12,866 nucleotides of DNA from an uncultured Selenomonas sp. (GTDB lineage: Bacteria > Bacillota > Negativicutes > Selenomonadales > Selenomonadaceae), in contig CALGGN010000220.1 of NCBI GenBank assembly GCA_937915915.1, positions 1-12,866 of the forward strand, in the 5' to 3' direction. Position numbers and translations under genes: made by a program. Shown piece after piece: positions 1 to 6,477 of the stretch. The notes beneath the pieces are model-generated. The model had not been told where the DNA came from, ran no database searches, and saw nothing but the letters and a program-made list of their open reading frames with translations. Within the stretch, counting starts at the first letter, position 1; each line of letters starts with the position of its first letter.

Positions 1-2
1 TG

Positions 3-128
3 CTGCTCCCCGATCTTGCAGGTGTCGATACCGTGGAGCAGCAGGTCGAGATTGCGCGGAAAAAGGGAAATATCGGGCCGCGTGAGGAGGTCGAGCTCTG
101 GCGATTCGAGGTCGTAAGACATACATGA
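3..128 (+). CDS. 3' end of an unrecognised protein gene (partial)
   Basis: The frame is open from the window edge for 41 codons to a TGA. The peptide begins LLPDLAGVDTVEQQ and ends in WRFEVVRHT. It has a balanced, charged composition that looks like real protein, whereas the other two forward frames read as Arg/Ser-rich noise. A strong intrinsic terminator begins six bases after the stop, which supports this as the true end of a transcription unit. I do not recognise the family from 41 residues and assign no function. The gene's start lies outside the window. Confidence 0.6.
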   Translation: MLPDLAGVDTVEQQVEIARKKGNIGPREEVELWRFEVVRHT

Positions 129-133
129 ATATG

Positions 134-179
134 TGGGAGGCTTTGCTATCACAGGATAGATTACAGCCTCCCATTTTTT
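134..179 (+). terminator. Rho-independent terminator after the upstream gene
   Basis: A perfect 9-bp inverted repeat (TGGGAGGCT at 134-142, AGCCTCCCA at 165-173) is followed directly by six T (174-179). The loop contains a second small stem, CTATC (146-150) with GATAG (155-159). It lies just after the TGA at 126-128 and separates the first gene from the ftsZ leader. Confidence 0.9.
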
Positions 180-231
180 GATTGTGCTTGTATTTGTATT
201 TGGAAACCGCAGAAATTAGTCCATCTGCCTA

Positions 232-260
232 TTGAATTTTTCATGCAGGCAAGGTATAAT
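232..260 (+). promoter_or_regulatory. Sigma-70 type promoter of the ftsZ leader
   Basis: TTGAAT (232-237) and a perfect TATAAT (255-260) are separated by exactly 17 bases. Transcription would start near 266-268. It is the best promoter in the window and follows directly on the upstream terminator, so it is the likely main start for the leader RNA and, by read-through, the ftsZ-tcdA-gpsA genes. Confidence 0.75.
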
Positions 261-270
261 CAAGGCCGAG

Positions 271-300
271 GGAACAGCAAACTCATTCATGGGAAGTTCC
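271..300 (+). repeat. Possible copy 1 of a short hairpin repeat
   Basis: GGAAC (271-275) and GTTCC (296-300) are inverted arms around a loop reading AAACTCATTCATG. The loop resembles that of the copy at 514-547 (AAACCCATTTTATG). The arms are only 5 bp and this copy is the most diverged, so membership is uncertain. Confidence 0.35.
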
Positions 301-416
301 GAAAAATTATAAGGAAGTGTCTTTTCGTGAGGCTGGACAGCTTGAAGATTTTACTTGCTTGCTTGACGATGGTATTCTTCAGTTGAGACCGAGGGCGACA
401 GAAGCCGGAGAAGTGA

Positions 417-450
417 AGGGCAGGGCCTTTGATGGCTCTGCTCTTTTTTT
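417..450 (+). terminator. Terminator or attenuator hairpin inside the ftsZ leader
   Basis: AGGGCAGGGCC (417-427) pairs over all 11 positions with GGCTCTGCTCT (434-444), two of the pairs being G-U in RNA. The loop is six bases, and the hairpin runs straight into a seven-T tract (444-450). This is a textbook intrinsic terminator, lying 117 bases upstream of the ftsZ start and downstream of a strong promoter. It either ends a small RNA or controls read-through into ftsZ. CAAGGCC at 261-267 could pair with GGCCTTTG at 424-431, but it mostly precedes the predicted transcript start, so I do not claim an antiterminator. Confidence 0.75.
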
Positions 451-484
451 GGAACTTTGGGATACCGAGAAGGAAAAACGAGCT

Positions 485-513
485 TTGCGTCGAATATGTA
501 CATAGATTATCCT
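485..513 (+). promoter_or_regulatory. Weak second promoter candidate for ftsZ
   Basis: TTGCGT (485-490) and TATCCT (508-513) are 17 bases apart, placing a start near 520 on the first arm of the hairpin repeat. Both boxes are imperfect. It would allow ftsZ expression despite the terminator at 417-450. The call rests on sequence match alone. Confidence 0.3.
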
Positions 514-547
514 AGGAACTGGCTAAACCCATTTTATGAACAGTTCC
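514..547 (+). repeat. Hairpin repeat copy 2, in the ftsZ 5' leader
   Basis: AGGAACTG (514-521) and CAGTTCC (541-547) form 7-bp inverted arms around a 19-base loop. The right half, TTTATGAACAGTTCC, recurs identically after uppP (11843-11880), where the left arm is also AGGAACTG. The hairpin ends six bases before the ftsZ Shine-Dalgarno sequence, so it would sit in the mRNA leader. Confidence 0.6.
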
Positions 548-567
548 CAAGCGAGAGGAGCTTGTCT

Positions 568-1716
568 ATGGCATCGGAAGATATGGCAATCAAGGGTGCG
601 AACATCAACATCAAGGTGTTTGGCATTGGTGGCGGCGGAAATAGTGTCTTACAGCGCATTGCGGAAAGCAATTTTTTGGATATTGAGCTGGTTGCGATCA
701 ATACGGAAGTGAAGCAGCTGGCCAGGATGGATACTTCGAAAATCAAATCGGTGCAGATCGGCGAGGCTCTGACCAAAGGGCGCGGTACGGGCGGCAATCA
801 AGAGTTTGGCGCGAAGGCCGCAAAGATGGAAGAAGCGAAATTGAAGGCCAGGATGCAGGGCGCCGATATGATTTTCGTGACAGCGGGCATGGGCGGCGGC
901 ACGGGAACCGGCGCGGCTCCGGTCGTGGCGCGTCTGGCAAAGGAAATGGGAATCTTGACGGTCGGCGTCGTCACGGTGCCCTTCGCATTTGAAGGTGCGC
1001 GCAAAAAGCGGCTGGCAGAGGAGGGGATTGTGCGGCTGCAGGCCTACATGGATGCCTTGATCGTGGTGCAGAATGACAATCTCATGAAGCTGCCGGAAAA
1101 TCGTACGATGTCTCTGGTGGAGGCTTTCCATGCGGCGGATGAGGTGCTGAAGCAGGCGATACGCTGCGTGGCGGAGCTGATACTGACGACGGGTGTCGTG
1201 AATGTGGACTTTGCGGATGTCACGACGATCTTCCGGCAGAGCGACAGCAGCGACGCGCTTCTGGGCATCGGGCGCAGCAAGGTCAGTGCCGTCGCGGCGG
1301 TGCAGCAGGCCATCGAGAGCCCGCTGATCGACAAATCGCTGAAAGGGGCCAGGGGCATTATCCTGAACATCACAGGGGATGACAGCCTGAGCCTGTATGA
1401 TGTGAACGAGGCAACGAGCTATATCTACAAGCAGACCGATGATGATGTGAACATCATATTCGGCACGGTCATCGATCAGGCCATGGACGGTGTGATCCAG
1501 GCGACCATCATTGCGACGGATTTTGCGGACAGTCTGGCGTTGAAGGCTCCGACCGTGGAGGTGCCGCAAAACAAGGTGGCCGTGGCGGCGAATTCGGATT
1601 TGAGCCTGGAGGCGCCGAGTTTTATGCAGAAGAGCGGAGATGAGCCGAAATCCGGCAGCGGAGCCTTTGCGATTCCTGCTTTCCGGCTGACGCAGGAGGA
1701 ACCTCCGAAGGATTGA
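568..1716 (+). CDS. ftsZ: FtsZ-family tubulin-like GTPase (divergent, outside a dcw cluster)
   Basis: FtsZ polymerises with GTP into the cytoplasmic division ring. The protein has 382 residues, normal for the family. GGGGN (21-25), the T4 loop GMGGGTGTG (107-115) and the T7 catalytic loop NVDFAD (212-217) are all present, so GTP binding and hydrolysis should be intact. A linker follows from about 322, and a C-terminal peptide around IPAFR (369-373) resembles the usual partner-binding tail but carries nine further, mostly polar residues. I place the start at ATG 568 because GAGAGGAG (553-560) precedes it by seven bases. The frame extends upstream to 457, but that part reads through the hairpin repeat and lacks FtsZ-like sequence. 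Departures from common FtsZ include GNSVLQR for GNNAVNR, TGGNQE for AGANPE and VVQND for VIPND. No ftsA, ftsQ or mur gene is adjacent, so it may be a second FtsZ. It precedes tcdA by 31 bases with no terminator between. Confidence 0.9.
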   Translation: MASEDMAIKGANINIKVFGIGGGGNSVLQRIAESNFLDIELVAINTEVKQLARMDTSKIKSVQIGEALTKGRGTGGNQEFGAKAAKMEEAKLKARMQGADMIFVTAGMGGGTGTGAAPVVARLAKEMGILTVGVVTVPFAFEGARKKRLAEEGIVRLQAYMDALIVVQNDNLMKLPENRTMSLVEAFHAADEVLKQAIRCVAELILTTGVVNVDFADVTTIFRQSDSSDALLGIGRSKVSAVAAVQQAIESPLIDKSLKGARGIILNITGDDSLSLYDVNEATSYIYKQTDDDVNIIFGTVIDQAMDGVIQATIIATDFADSLALKAPTVEVPQNKVAVAANSDLSLEAPSFMQKSGDEPKSGSGAFAIPAFRLTQEEPPKD

Positions 1717-1747
1717 CGGGGAAATCATCGGATAGAGGAGGATTCTG

Positions 1748-2473
1748 TTGGCAGGTTCAGAGCGTTTTTCCCGCACAGAGATGCTCTTGGGACAAGAGGG
1801 CATGGAGCGGCTTGCGGCGAGCACCGTCGCGATCTTCGGGATCGGAGGCGTGGGCTCCTTTGTGGCAGAAGGGCTTGCACGCGCCGGCGTGGGGCATTTG
1901 GTGCTCATTGACAATGATGTGATCTGCCTGTCGAATATCAATCGGCAGATCCATGCGACCGCGGATACGGTGGGGAGACGCAAGACCGAGGCAATGCGGG
2001 AGCGCATTCTGGGAATCAATCCCGAGGCGGTCGTGGACAGGATCGATGATTTTTACCTGCCGGAGAACGGAGAGAAATTTTTTCGGCAGGATTATGACTA
2101 TGTGGCGGATGCGATTGATACGATCACGGGCAAGATCCACTTAGTGCTCCAGTGCCATGAACGGGGCATTCCCATCATTTGCAGCATGGGAGCCGGCAAT
2201 AAGCTGGAGCCGGCACGGTTCGAGGTAGCGGATATCTATGATACGAGTGTGGATCCGATTGCCCGTATCATGCGGAAAAAGCTGAGGGAATATCGAATCC
2301 CGCATCTGAAGGTAGTCTATTCCAAGGAAAAGCCGATAGCGGCCAGGACCGGAAATCCGGCGGAGGGGCGTGCTGCGCCGGGCAGTATTTCCTTTGTCCC
2401 ACCGGTGGCCGGCCTGATCATGGCGGGCGAGATCGTGAGAGATTTGATATCATGTGGAGGGGATGAGGCGTGA
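1748..2473 (+). CDS. tcdA: tRNA threonylcarbamoyladenosine dehydratase (TcdA/CsdL, E1-like)
   Basis: TcdA uses ATP to cyclise threonylcarbamoyladenosine (t6A) at position 37 of ANN-decoding tRNAs into ct6A. The 241-residue protein has the E1/ThiF nucleotide-binding fold: GIGGVGS (31-37), the acidic LIDND (53-57) and the NINRQ arginine motif (63-67). The later SMGAGNKLEP (146-155) and the VADIYDTSVDPIARIMRKKL stretch mark the TcdA branch rather than ThiF or MoeB. No Zn-binding CxxC pair of the MoeB/ThiF type is seen. The start is an unusual TTG at 1748, supported by a perfect AGGAGG at 1736-1741 six bases upstream. An ATG further in, at 1781, has no such site and would remove the N-terminal RFSRTEMLLG segment that is typical of the family. 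Its stop overlaps the gpsA start (GTGA), suggesting translational coupling. Confidence 0.92.
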   Translation: MAGSERFSRTEMLLGQEGMERLAASTVAIFGIGGVGSFVAEGLARAGVGHLVLIDNDVICLSNINRQIHATADTVGRRKTEAMRERILGINPEAVVDRIDDFYLPENGEKFFRQDYDYVADAIDTITGKIHLVLQCHERGIPIICSMGAGNKLEPARFEVADIYDTSVDPIARIMRKKLREYRIPHLKVVYSKEKPIAARTGNPAEGRAAPGSISFVPPVAGLIMAGEIVRDLISCGGDEA

Positions 2474-3429
2474 GGGTTGCAGTCATGGGCTGCGGGCGTT
2501 GGGGCTCGTTCCATGCATGGTATGCGGATCATATCGGACATACGGTGGCACTGTGGGGGCGGGAAGGCTCCGAACGTATGCGGGAATTGATGGAGACACG
2601 GAAAAATGAATATCTGGAGCTTTCGGACAGTATCCATCTGTCGCAGGATTTGGAGCAGACGGTGGATTTTGCGGAACTCATGGTGATTTCCATCAGCGCA
2701 CAACAGCTGAGATCGTTTCTGCCATCGCTGAAGGCTGCGCTGTCAGGCAGAAGGAAAAAAGTCCTGCTCTGCATGAAGGGGCTGGAGCTCGGAACGGGCA
2801 AGCGTCTGTCGGCAGTGTTCCGTGAGGTCATGGGCAGCGAGGCGCCCGTGGCGGTCTGGGTCGGGCCCGGGCATGTACAGGATTTCCTGCGGGGGATCCC
2901 GAACTGCATGGTGATTTCATCAGAGGATATGGAGCTTACGCGGGAACTGGTGGAGGCATTTTCAGGTTCCCTGATCCGCTTTTACTATGGGAAGGATCTT
3001 CTGGGGACGGAAATCGGCGCAGCTGCGAAGAATGTCATCGGGCTTGCCGCAGGCATGCTGGACGGGCTGCACTATGGAAGCCTCAAGGGTGCACTCATGG
3101 CACGCGGCACCAGCGAGCTTTCGCGGCTGATCGCGGCGATGGGCGGCGATGCGATGACGGTATATGGGCTGTCCCATTTAGGGGATTATGAGGCGACGCT
3201 TTTTTCGCCCCACAGCAACAACCGCAAATTCGGTGAGGATTTGATCGCGGGAAAGCCCTTTGCGAAGCTGGCGGAAGGCGTATACACGGCAGAGGCTTTG
3301 ATGGCACTTTCGGAGCAGTATCAAGTAGAGCTTCCGATTTGCCGGACGGTTTATGAAATCGTCTGCCATCATAAGGAGCCCAGGGAACAGCTGACACAGC
3401 TGTTTTTACGGGCTACCAAGGCAGAGTAG
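2470..3429 (+). CDS. gpsA: Glycerol-3-phosphate dehydrogenase family protein (divergent GpsA)
   Basis: GpsA reduces dihydroxyacetone phosphate to sn-glycerol-3-phosphate with NAD(P)H, supplying phospholipid synthesis. The 319 residues cover the full family length. An N-terminal Rossmann motif GCGRWGSF (7-14), Lys103 in CMKGLE, the catalytic-type Lys187 in AAKNVIGLAAGMLDG and Asp239 in HLGDY all align with the family. Several hallmark segments differ: GAGxWGT is GCGRWGS, SGPS is VGPG (131-134), and SRNRRFG is SNNRKFG (249-255), so the Arg expected to bind substrate phosphate is Asn250. Start GTG 2470 overlaps the tcdA stop and has GGAGGGG at 2456-2462. The fold and cofactor class are secure. 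The substrate is less so: it may be a second GpsA or a related 2-hydroxyacid/polyol-phosphate dehydrogenase. Confidence 0.8.
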   Translation: MRVAVMGCGRWGSFHAWYADHIGHTVALWGREGSERMRELMETRKNEYLELSDSIHLSQDLEQTVDFAELMVISISAQQLRSFLPSLKAALSGRRKKVLLCMKGLELGTGKRLSAVFREVMGSEAPVAVWVGPGHVQDFLRGIPNCMVISSEDMELTRELVEAFSGSLIRFYYGKDLLGTEIGAAAKNVIGLAAGMLDGLHYGSLKGALMARGTSELSRLIAAMGGDAMTVYGLSHLGDYEATLFSPHSNNRKFGEDLIAGKPFAKLAEGVYTAEALMALSEQYQVELPICRTVYEIVCHHKEPREQLTQLFLRATKAE

Positions 3430-3467
3430 GAACTGGCAGGAACATGTTGGACAATGGGGGTGAGCGT

Positions 3468-3959
3468 TTGCTGAATGTTGGAGACAAGGTGTTTTATCCG
3501 ATGCATGGTGCCGGAGTGATTTCGGGCATTGAGGAGAATGAAGTCAATGGCGTGACGAAGTCTTATTATGTGCTGCATATGCCGATGGGCAGCCTGAAAG
3601 TGATGCTTCCGGTGGATCATATGGACAAGATCGGGCTGCGGGATATCATCCCAAAAGAAAAAGTGGAAGAAATCCGTCAGGTGCTGGCAGATTGTCCTGA
3701 CCGCATGCAGGGCAGCTGGAACAAGCGGTTCCACGCGAATCTGAATCGCATGAAGTCCGGCGATATCCTGGATGTGGCGGCGGTGGCAAGGAATCTTACC
3801 CTGCAGGACCGCAAGCGCAGGATCTCCAGCGGAGAGCGCCGTCTGATGGATTTGTCCCGCCAGATTCTGGTCAGCGAGCTCACCTTTGCGTGCGAAAGCA
3901 CTCCGGAAGAGATGATGGCATGGGTGGATGAGATATTGAGCAAGCATAGTGTCACGTGA
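3468..3959 (+). CDS. carD: CarD/CdnL-family RNA polymerase-binding transcription regulator
   Basis: CarD-family proteins bind the RNA polymerase beta subunit through an N-terminal Tudor-like domain shared with the repair factor TRCF. They stabilise the open promoter complex, often at rRNA and growth-related promoters. The 163 residues match the usual size. The start MLNVGDKVFYPMHGAGVI is the family signature. The second, helical DNA-contacting half includes WNKRFHANLNRMKSGDI, then VARNLTLQDR and the SSGERRLMD segment. I choose TTG 3468 because GGGGGTGA (3456-3463), a one-mismatch match to the ideal GGAGGTGA, lies just ahead and because family members begin at this MxNVGDKV. An ATG at 3444 in the same frame would add eight residues and has only AGGA three bases away, so it remains an alternative. 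It follows gpsA by 38 bases and ends before a long hairpin. Confidence 0.9.
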   Translation: MLNVGDKVFYPMHGAGVISGIEENEVNGVTKSYYVLHMPMGSLKVMLPVDHMDKIGLRDIIPKEKVEEIRQVLADCPDRMQGSWNKRFHANLNRMKSGDILDVAAVARNLTLQDRKRRISSGERRLMDLSRQILVSELTFACESTPEEMMAWVDEILSKHSVT

Positions 3960-3974
3960 TTTTCGTATGATGGG

Positions 3975-4017
3975 GCCTCTCCCTTTGGTCAGCCTGAGAC
4001 GGATCAAAGGGAGAGGC
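3975..4017 (+). other. Long 16-bp hairpin between carD and the PIN/TRAM gene, no T tract
   Basis: Positions 3975-3990 pair with 4002-4017 over 16 positions (one G-U) around an 11-base loop. This is the most stable simple hairpin in the window. It is followed by TTAGGAAGG rather than a T run, so it is not a standard intrinsic terminator on either strand. It may be a partial or factor-dependent terminator, an RNA-processing site, or an mRNA-stabilising 3' end for carD. Confidence 0.7.
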
Positions 4018-4051
4018 TTAGGAAGGTTCCTTGTGAAAGGAGGTGAGAAGA

Positions 4052-5236
4052 ATGATGATGGATCGAGTGTTGCGTTTTTTGATTACCCTGTTTTTCGCAT
4101 TCGCGGGAGGTGCCCTTCTGGATCTTGCGACGCCATTGCTGGCTGCTGTGATCACGGCAGAAATGATGAATGTAGATATGGGGATTTTCAAGATTACCCT
4201 GATGAACTTGATTTGCATTCTGGCGGGGGCTGTCGCAGGAGGCTTGGCCGGGTGGGTTTCTTCCGGCTTTTTCATTGGCAGGCTCAAGAAGTTTTCCGTG
4301 TTTGTGGAAAAACAGCTCAGCAAGATGCCGATTCACGATGTGATTGCGGGCGCCGTGGGACTGGCGATTGGACTTATAATTGCGAATCTTTTAAGTTACT
4401 CTTTTGCAAAGATCCCTGTGGTAGGAGATTATATCCCTGTTATTTTCAGTATTGTGCTTGGTTATTTGGGAATCCATATTACCATCAAGAAGCGCACGGA
4501 GCTTATCGGTATTTTTGATTTTATTCCGCGTGTGATGAAGGATGTGGTGCGCAGCCGTGACAAGGGGCAAGGCGCTGTCCCGGCATCTGCGGGGCAGCAG
4601 CCGATGCCCGCTGCCCCCGCCGAAAAAACGGATCGGCAGTACAAGCTGCTGGACACAAGCGTCATTATCGACGGGCGCATTGCGGATATCTGTGATACGG
4701 GATTCCTGGAAGGAACGCTTTTGATACCGGTCTTCGTGCTGGAGGAACTTCAGCATATCGCGGACTCGGCGGATGCGTTGAAGCGTGTGCGCGGGCGCCG
4801 CGGGCTGGATATCCTGCAGCGCATCCGGAACAGTGAGCGCATGAAGGTCGAGATCACGAACGAGAATTTCGATGATATTGCGGAGGTGGACTCCAAGCTC
4901 GTGCGCCTTGGCCAGAAGGTGCATGGGAAGATCATCACGAATGATTTCAATCTCAACAAGGTCGCGCAGCTTCGCGGCGTGGAGGTGCTCAATATCAATG
5001 CGCTTTCCAATGCAGTGAAGCCGGTGGTGATTCCGGGCGAGACGATGAAGGTCATGGTGGTGAAGGATGGCAAGGAACCCGGGCAAGGTGTTGCCTATCT
5101 GGATGACGGCACGATGATCGTGGTGGAGAATGGCAGACGCCATTTGAACCATGAGATTTCCGTAGAGGTCACGTCTGCCCTGCAGACGGCTGCGGGCCGC
5201 ATGATTTTTGCAAAGCCTAGTGCAGCAAAGCAGTAA
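4052..5236 (+). CDS. PIN/TRAM domain membrane protein (YacL family)
   Basis: This is a membrane-anchored protein with a PIN nuclease-like domain and a TRAM RNA-binding domain, as in B. subtilis YacL. Its cellular substrate is not established. Four hydrophobic segments lie within about residues 7-145 (roughly 7-33, 46-76, 97-117, 123-145). A Pro/Ala/Gln-rich linker follows (about 174-192). The PIN domain (198-320) shows the conserved acidic residues in LLDTSVIIDGR (D201), VLEEL (E231), EVDSKLV (D280) and TNDFN (D298). The TRAM domain spans about 326-388 (PGETMKVMVVKDGKEPGQGVAYL onward). An excellent AAAGGAGGTGA (4036-4046) sets ATG 4052 as start, although two further ATG codons follow immediately. 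The 394 residues fit the family. It precedes ispD by 12 bases, a linkage common in Firmicutes. Confidence 0.9.
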   Translation: MMMDRVLRFLITLFFAFAGGALLDLATPLLAAVITAEMMNVDMGIFKITLMNLICILAGAVAGGLAGWVSSGFFIGRLKKFSVFVEKQLSKMPIHDVIAGAVGLAIGLIIANLLSYSFAKIPVVGDYIPVIFSIVLGYLGIHITIKKRTELIGIFDFIPRVMKDVVRSRDKGQGAVPASAGQQPMPAAPAEKTDRQYKLLDTSVIIDGRIADICDTGFLEGTLLIPVFVLEELQHIADSADALKRVRGRRGLDILQRIRNSERMKVEITNENFDDIAEVDSKLVRLGQKVHGKIITNDFNLNKVAQLRGVEVLNINALSNAVKPVVIPGETMKVMVVKDGKEPGQGVAYLDDGTMIVVENGRRHLNHEISVEVTSALQTAAGRMIFAKPSAAKQ

Positions 5237-5248
5237 GGATGATCCGAG

Positions 5249-5968
5249 ATGGTAAGTGTTGTATTTCCCGCTGCAGGGAAGGGAAGGCGCATGGGCGCGA
5301 GGAAGAACAAGGTCCTGCTGGAGATCGGAAAGGTGCCGATGCTGGTGCATACCATGCGGCGCTTTTCCAAGTCCCCGCAGGTGGACTTCCTCGTTGTCGT
5401 GGTTGGTGCGGATGAGGTCGCTGATATTTCCGCCATGCTGAAACTGGTTTCCGGTTTGAAGCCCTATCGTGTGGTGGCAGGCGGTTCCGAGCGCCAGTAT
5501 TCCATTGCCAACGGACTGAAGGTTGTGCCGGAGGCCTCGGATGTGATTCTGGTGCATGACGCGGCGCGTCCCTTTGTCAGCCTGAAGACGATTGAGGGTG
5601 TGATTGAGACAGCGCGGAGGGACGGCGGCGCGATTGCCGCGGTTCCCGCAAAGAATACCATCAAGTTCGTGGATGCGGAAGGGACGGTTGTCAGGACCCC
5701 CGCGCGTTCTGAGCTTTGGGAGGTGCAGACACCTCAGGGGTTCAGGCGGGAGATTCTGCTGCGTGCCTATGAACAGGCAGAGCGGGATGGATTTCTGGGG
5801 ACAGACGATTCCGGTTTGGTGGAGCGCCTTGGCGTTCCGGTGAAGGTCGTGGAGAGCGACGGGAGGAATATCAAGGTGACGACGCCGGAGGATATGATCG
5901 TGGCGGAGGCCTTTCTCAAAGAGGAATTGAAAGGGAAATTTCGAAAGAAATTAAGGAGTTTGTCATGA
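5249..5968 (+). CDS. ispD: 2-C-methyl-D-erythritol 4-phosphate cytidylyltransferase
   Basis: IspD couples CTP and 2-C-methyl-D-erythritol 4-phosphate to CDP-methylerythritol, the third step of the MEP isoprenoid pathway. The 239 residues match the usual length. The nucleotide-binding signature is VVFPAAGKGRRMGARKNKVLL, in which AAGKGRRMG (8-16) and the downstream Lys contact CTP. VHDAARPF, AVPAKNTIKF and the substrate-binding RSELWEVQTPQGFR follow in the family order. The Shine-Dalgarno sequence is weak (AAGG at 5235-5238, overlapping the previous stop), which suggests coupling to the PIN/TRAM gene 12 bases upstream. The stop overlaps the ispF start as ATGA, and the two genes encode non-consecutive steps of one pathway. 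Nothing is missing. Confidence 0.96.
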   Translation: MVSVVFPAAGKGRRMGARKNKVLLEIGKVPMLVHTMRRFSKSPQVDFLVVVVGADEVADISAMLKLVSGLKPYRVVAGGSERQYSIANGLKVVPEASDVILVHDAARPFVSLKTIEGVIETARRDGGAIAAVPAKNTIKFVDAEGTVVRTPARSELWEVQTPQGFRREILLRAYEQAERDGFLGTDDSGLVERLGVPVKVVESDGRNIKVTTPEDMIVAEAFLKEELKGKFRKKLRSLS

Positions 5969-6441
5969 CACGGTTTGGGATGGGATACGATGTGCATCGG
6001 CTGGTCGAGGGGAGGAAGCTGATTCTCGGCGGGGTGGAAGTGCCCCATACGCTGGGACTTCTGGGGCATTCGGATGCGGACGTGCTCTTGCATGCGATTG
6101 CGGATGCGCTTTTGGGAGCGGCGGCGCTGGGGGATATCGGGAAGCATTTCCCCGATACGGATCCGCGCTTTGCAGGTGCGGACAGTGCCAAGCTGCTGGC
6201 GCATGTGGTGAAGCTGCTGAGCGAGAAAGGCTATTCCGTAGGCAACGTGGATGCGACCATCGTGGCGCAGAAGCCGAAGCTGGCACCCTATATCGAGGCA
6301 ATGCGAAATCGCATCGCGGAGGTGTTGGAGGTGGAGCTGGATCAGGTCAGTGTGAAAGCGACCACAGAGGAGAGATTGGGATTCACCGGCGCGGAGCAGG
6401 GGATTTCTGCCTATGCGGTTGCCGGCATTGAGAAGATTTGA
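5965..6441 (+). CDS. ispF: 2-C-methyl-D-erythritol 2,4-cyclodiphosphate synthase
   Basis: IspF cyclises CDP-methylerythritol 2-phosphate to methylerythritol 2,4-cyclodiphosphate with release of CMP. It acts as a homotrimer with a divalent metal at the subunit interfaces. The 158 residues are full length. Metal ligands are Asp9 and His11 in GYDVH and His43 in ADVLLHA. GHSDADVLLHA, GDIGKHFPDTD and KATTEERLGFTG are the family motifs. The ATG overlaps the ispD stop (ATGA) and has AAGGAG at 5953-5958. It is followed six bases after the stop by an intrinsic terminator, so it ends this arm of the cluster or limits expression of the cysE group. Confidence 0.97.
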   Translation: MTRFGMGYDVHRLVEGRKLILGGVEVPHTLGLLGHSDADVLLHAIADALLGAAALGDIGKHFPDTDPRFAGADSAKLLAHVVKLLSEKGYSVGNVDATIVAQKPKLAPYIEAMRNRIAEVLEVELDQVSVKATTEERLGFTGAEQGISAYAVAGIEKI

Positions 6442-6446
6442 GAAAT

Positions 6447-6477
6447 AGGACTTCCGAGCCGCTTTGGAAGTCCTTTT
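6447..6477 (+). terminator. Intrinsic terminator between ispF and cysE
   Basis: AGGACTTCC (6447-6455) and GGAAGTCCT (6466-6474) form a perfect 9-bp stem with a 10-base loop, followed by a short T tract (6474-6477, then C). Only 26 bases remain before the cysE ATG, too little for a full promoter there. Either read-through supplies cysE or its promoter lies inside ispF. Confidence 0.75.

Larger units (their letters stand above)
267..450 (+). ncRNA. Structured leader or small RNA of about 180 nt ending at a terminator
   Basis: From the predicted start near 267 to the T tract ending at 450 the transcript would be about 184 nt. By hand I can pair 338-348 with 376-385 (10 bp, one bulge), 321-328 with 395-404 (8 bp, two-base bulge) and 297-301 with 406-410. 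This gives a rod with a one-sided internal loop at 302-320. The region then ends in a G+C-rich hairpin with seven T. A 62-codon frame crosses it (GTG at 317), but its ribosome-binding-like AAGGA sits only one base from the start and the frame runs through the terminator, so I do not call it a gene. It could be an attenuating leader of ftsZ or a free small RNA. The size and rod shape recall 6S RNA, but I cannot match conserved 6S bases. The identity is unknown. Confidence 0.4.

Noticed and set aside
267..450. Firm identification of the leader as 6S RNA, SRP RNA or an RNase P fragment
   Set aside because: I could not find the conserved bases of SRP or RNase P RNA, and the 6S resemblance rests only on length and rod shape. 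It is left as an unknown structured RNA.
317..505. A 62-codon frame starting at GTG in the ftsZ leader
   Set aside because: The Shine-Dalgarno-like AAGGA sits only one base from the start, the frame runs through a strong terminator hairpin with a T tract, and the peptide resembles no family I know. RNA structure explains the region better.
457..567. Upstream in-frame extension of ftsZ to 457
   Set aside because: It covers the hairpin repeat and promoter candidate, and the residues are not FtsZ-like. ATG 568 has the good ribosome-binding site and gives the normal N-terminus.
649..2019. A 456-codon - strand frame opposite ftsZ and tcdA, and similar frames at 4391-5557 and 7354-8592
   Set aside because: These are mirror frames of well-supported genes, with compositions dominated by His, Arg and Gln and no start signals.
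3428..3435. AGGAACTG after gpsA as a further hairpin repeat copy
   Set aside because: There is no inverted CAGTTCC partner and no shared loop sequence; 8 bases can match by chance.
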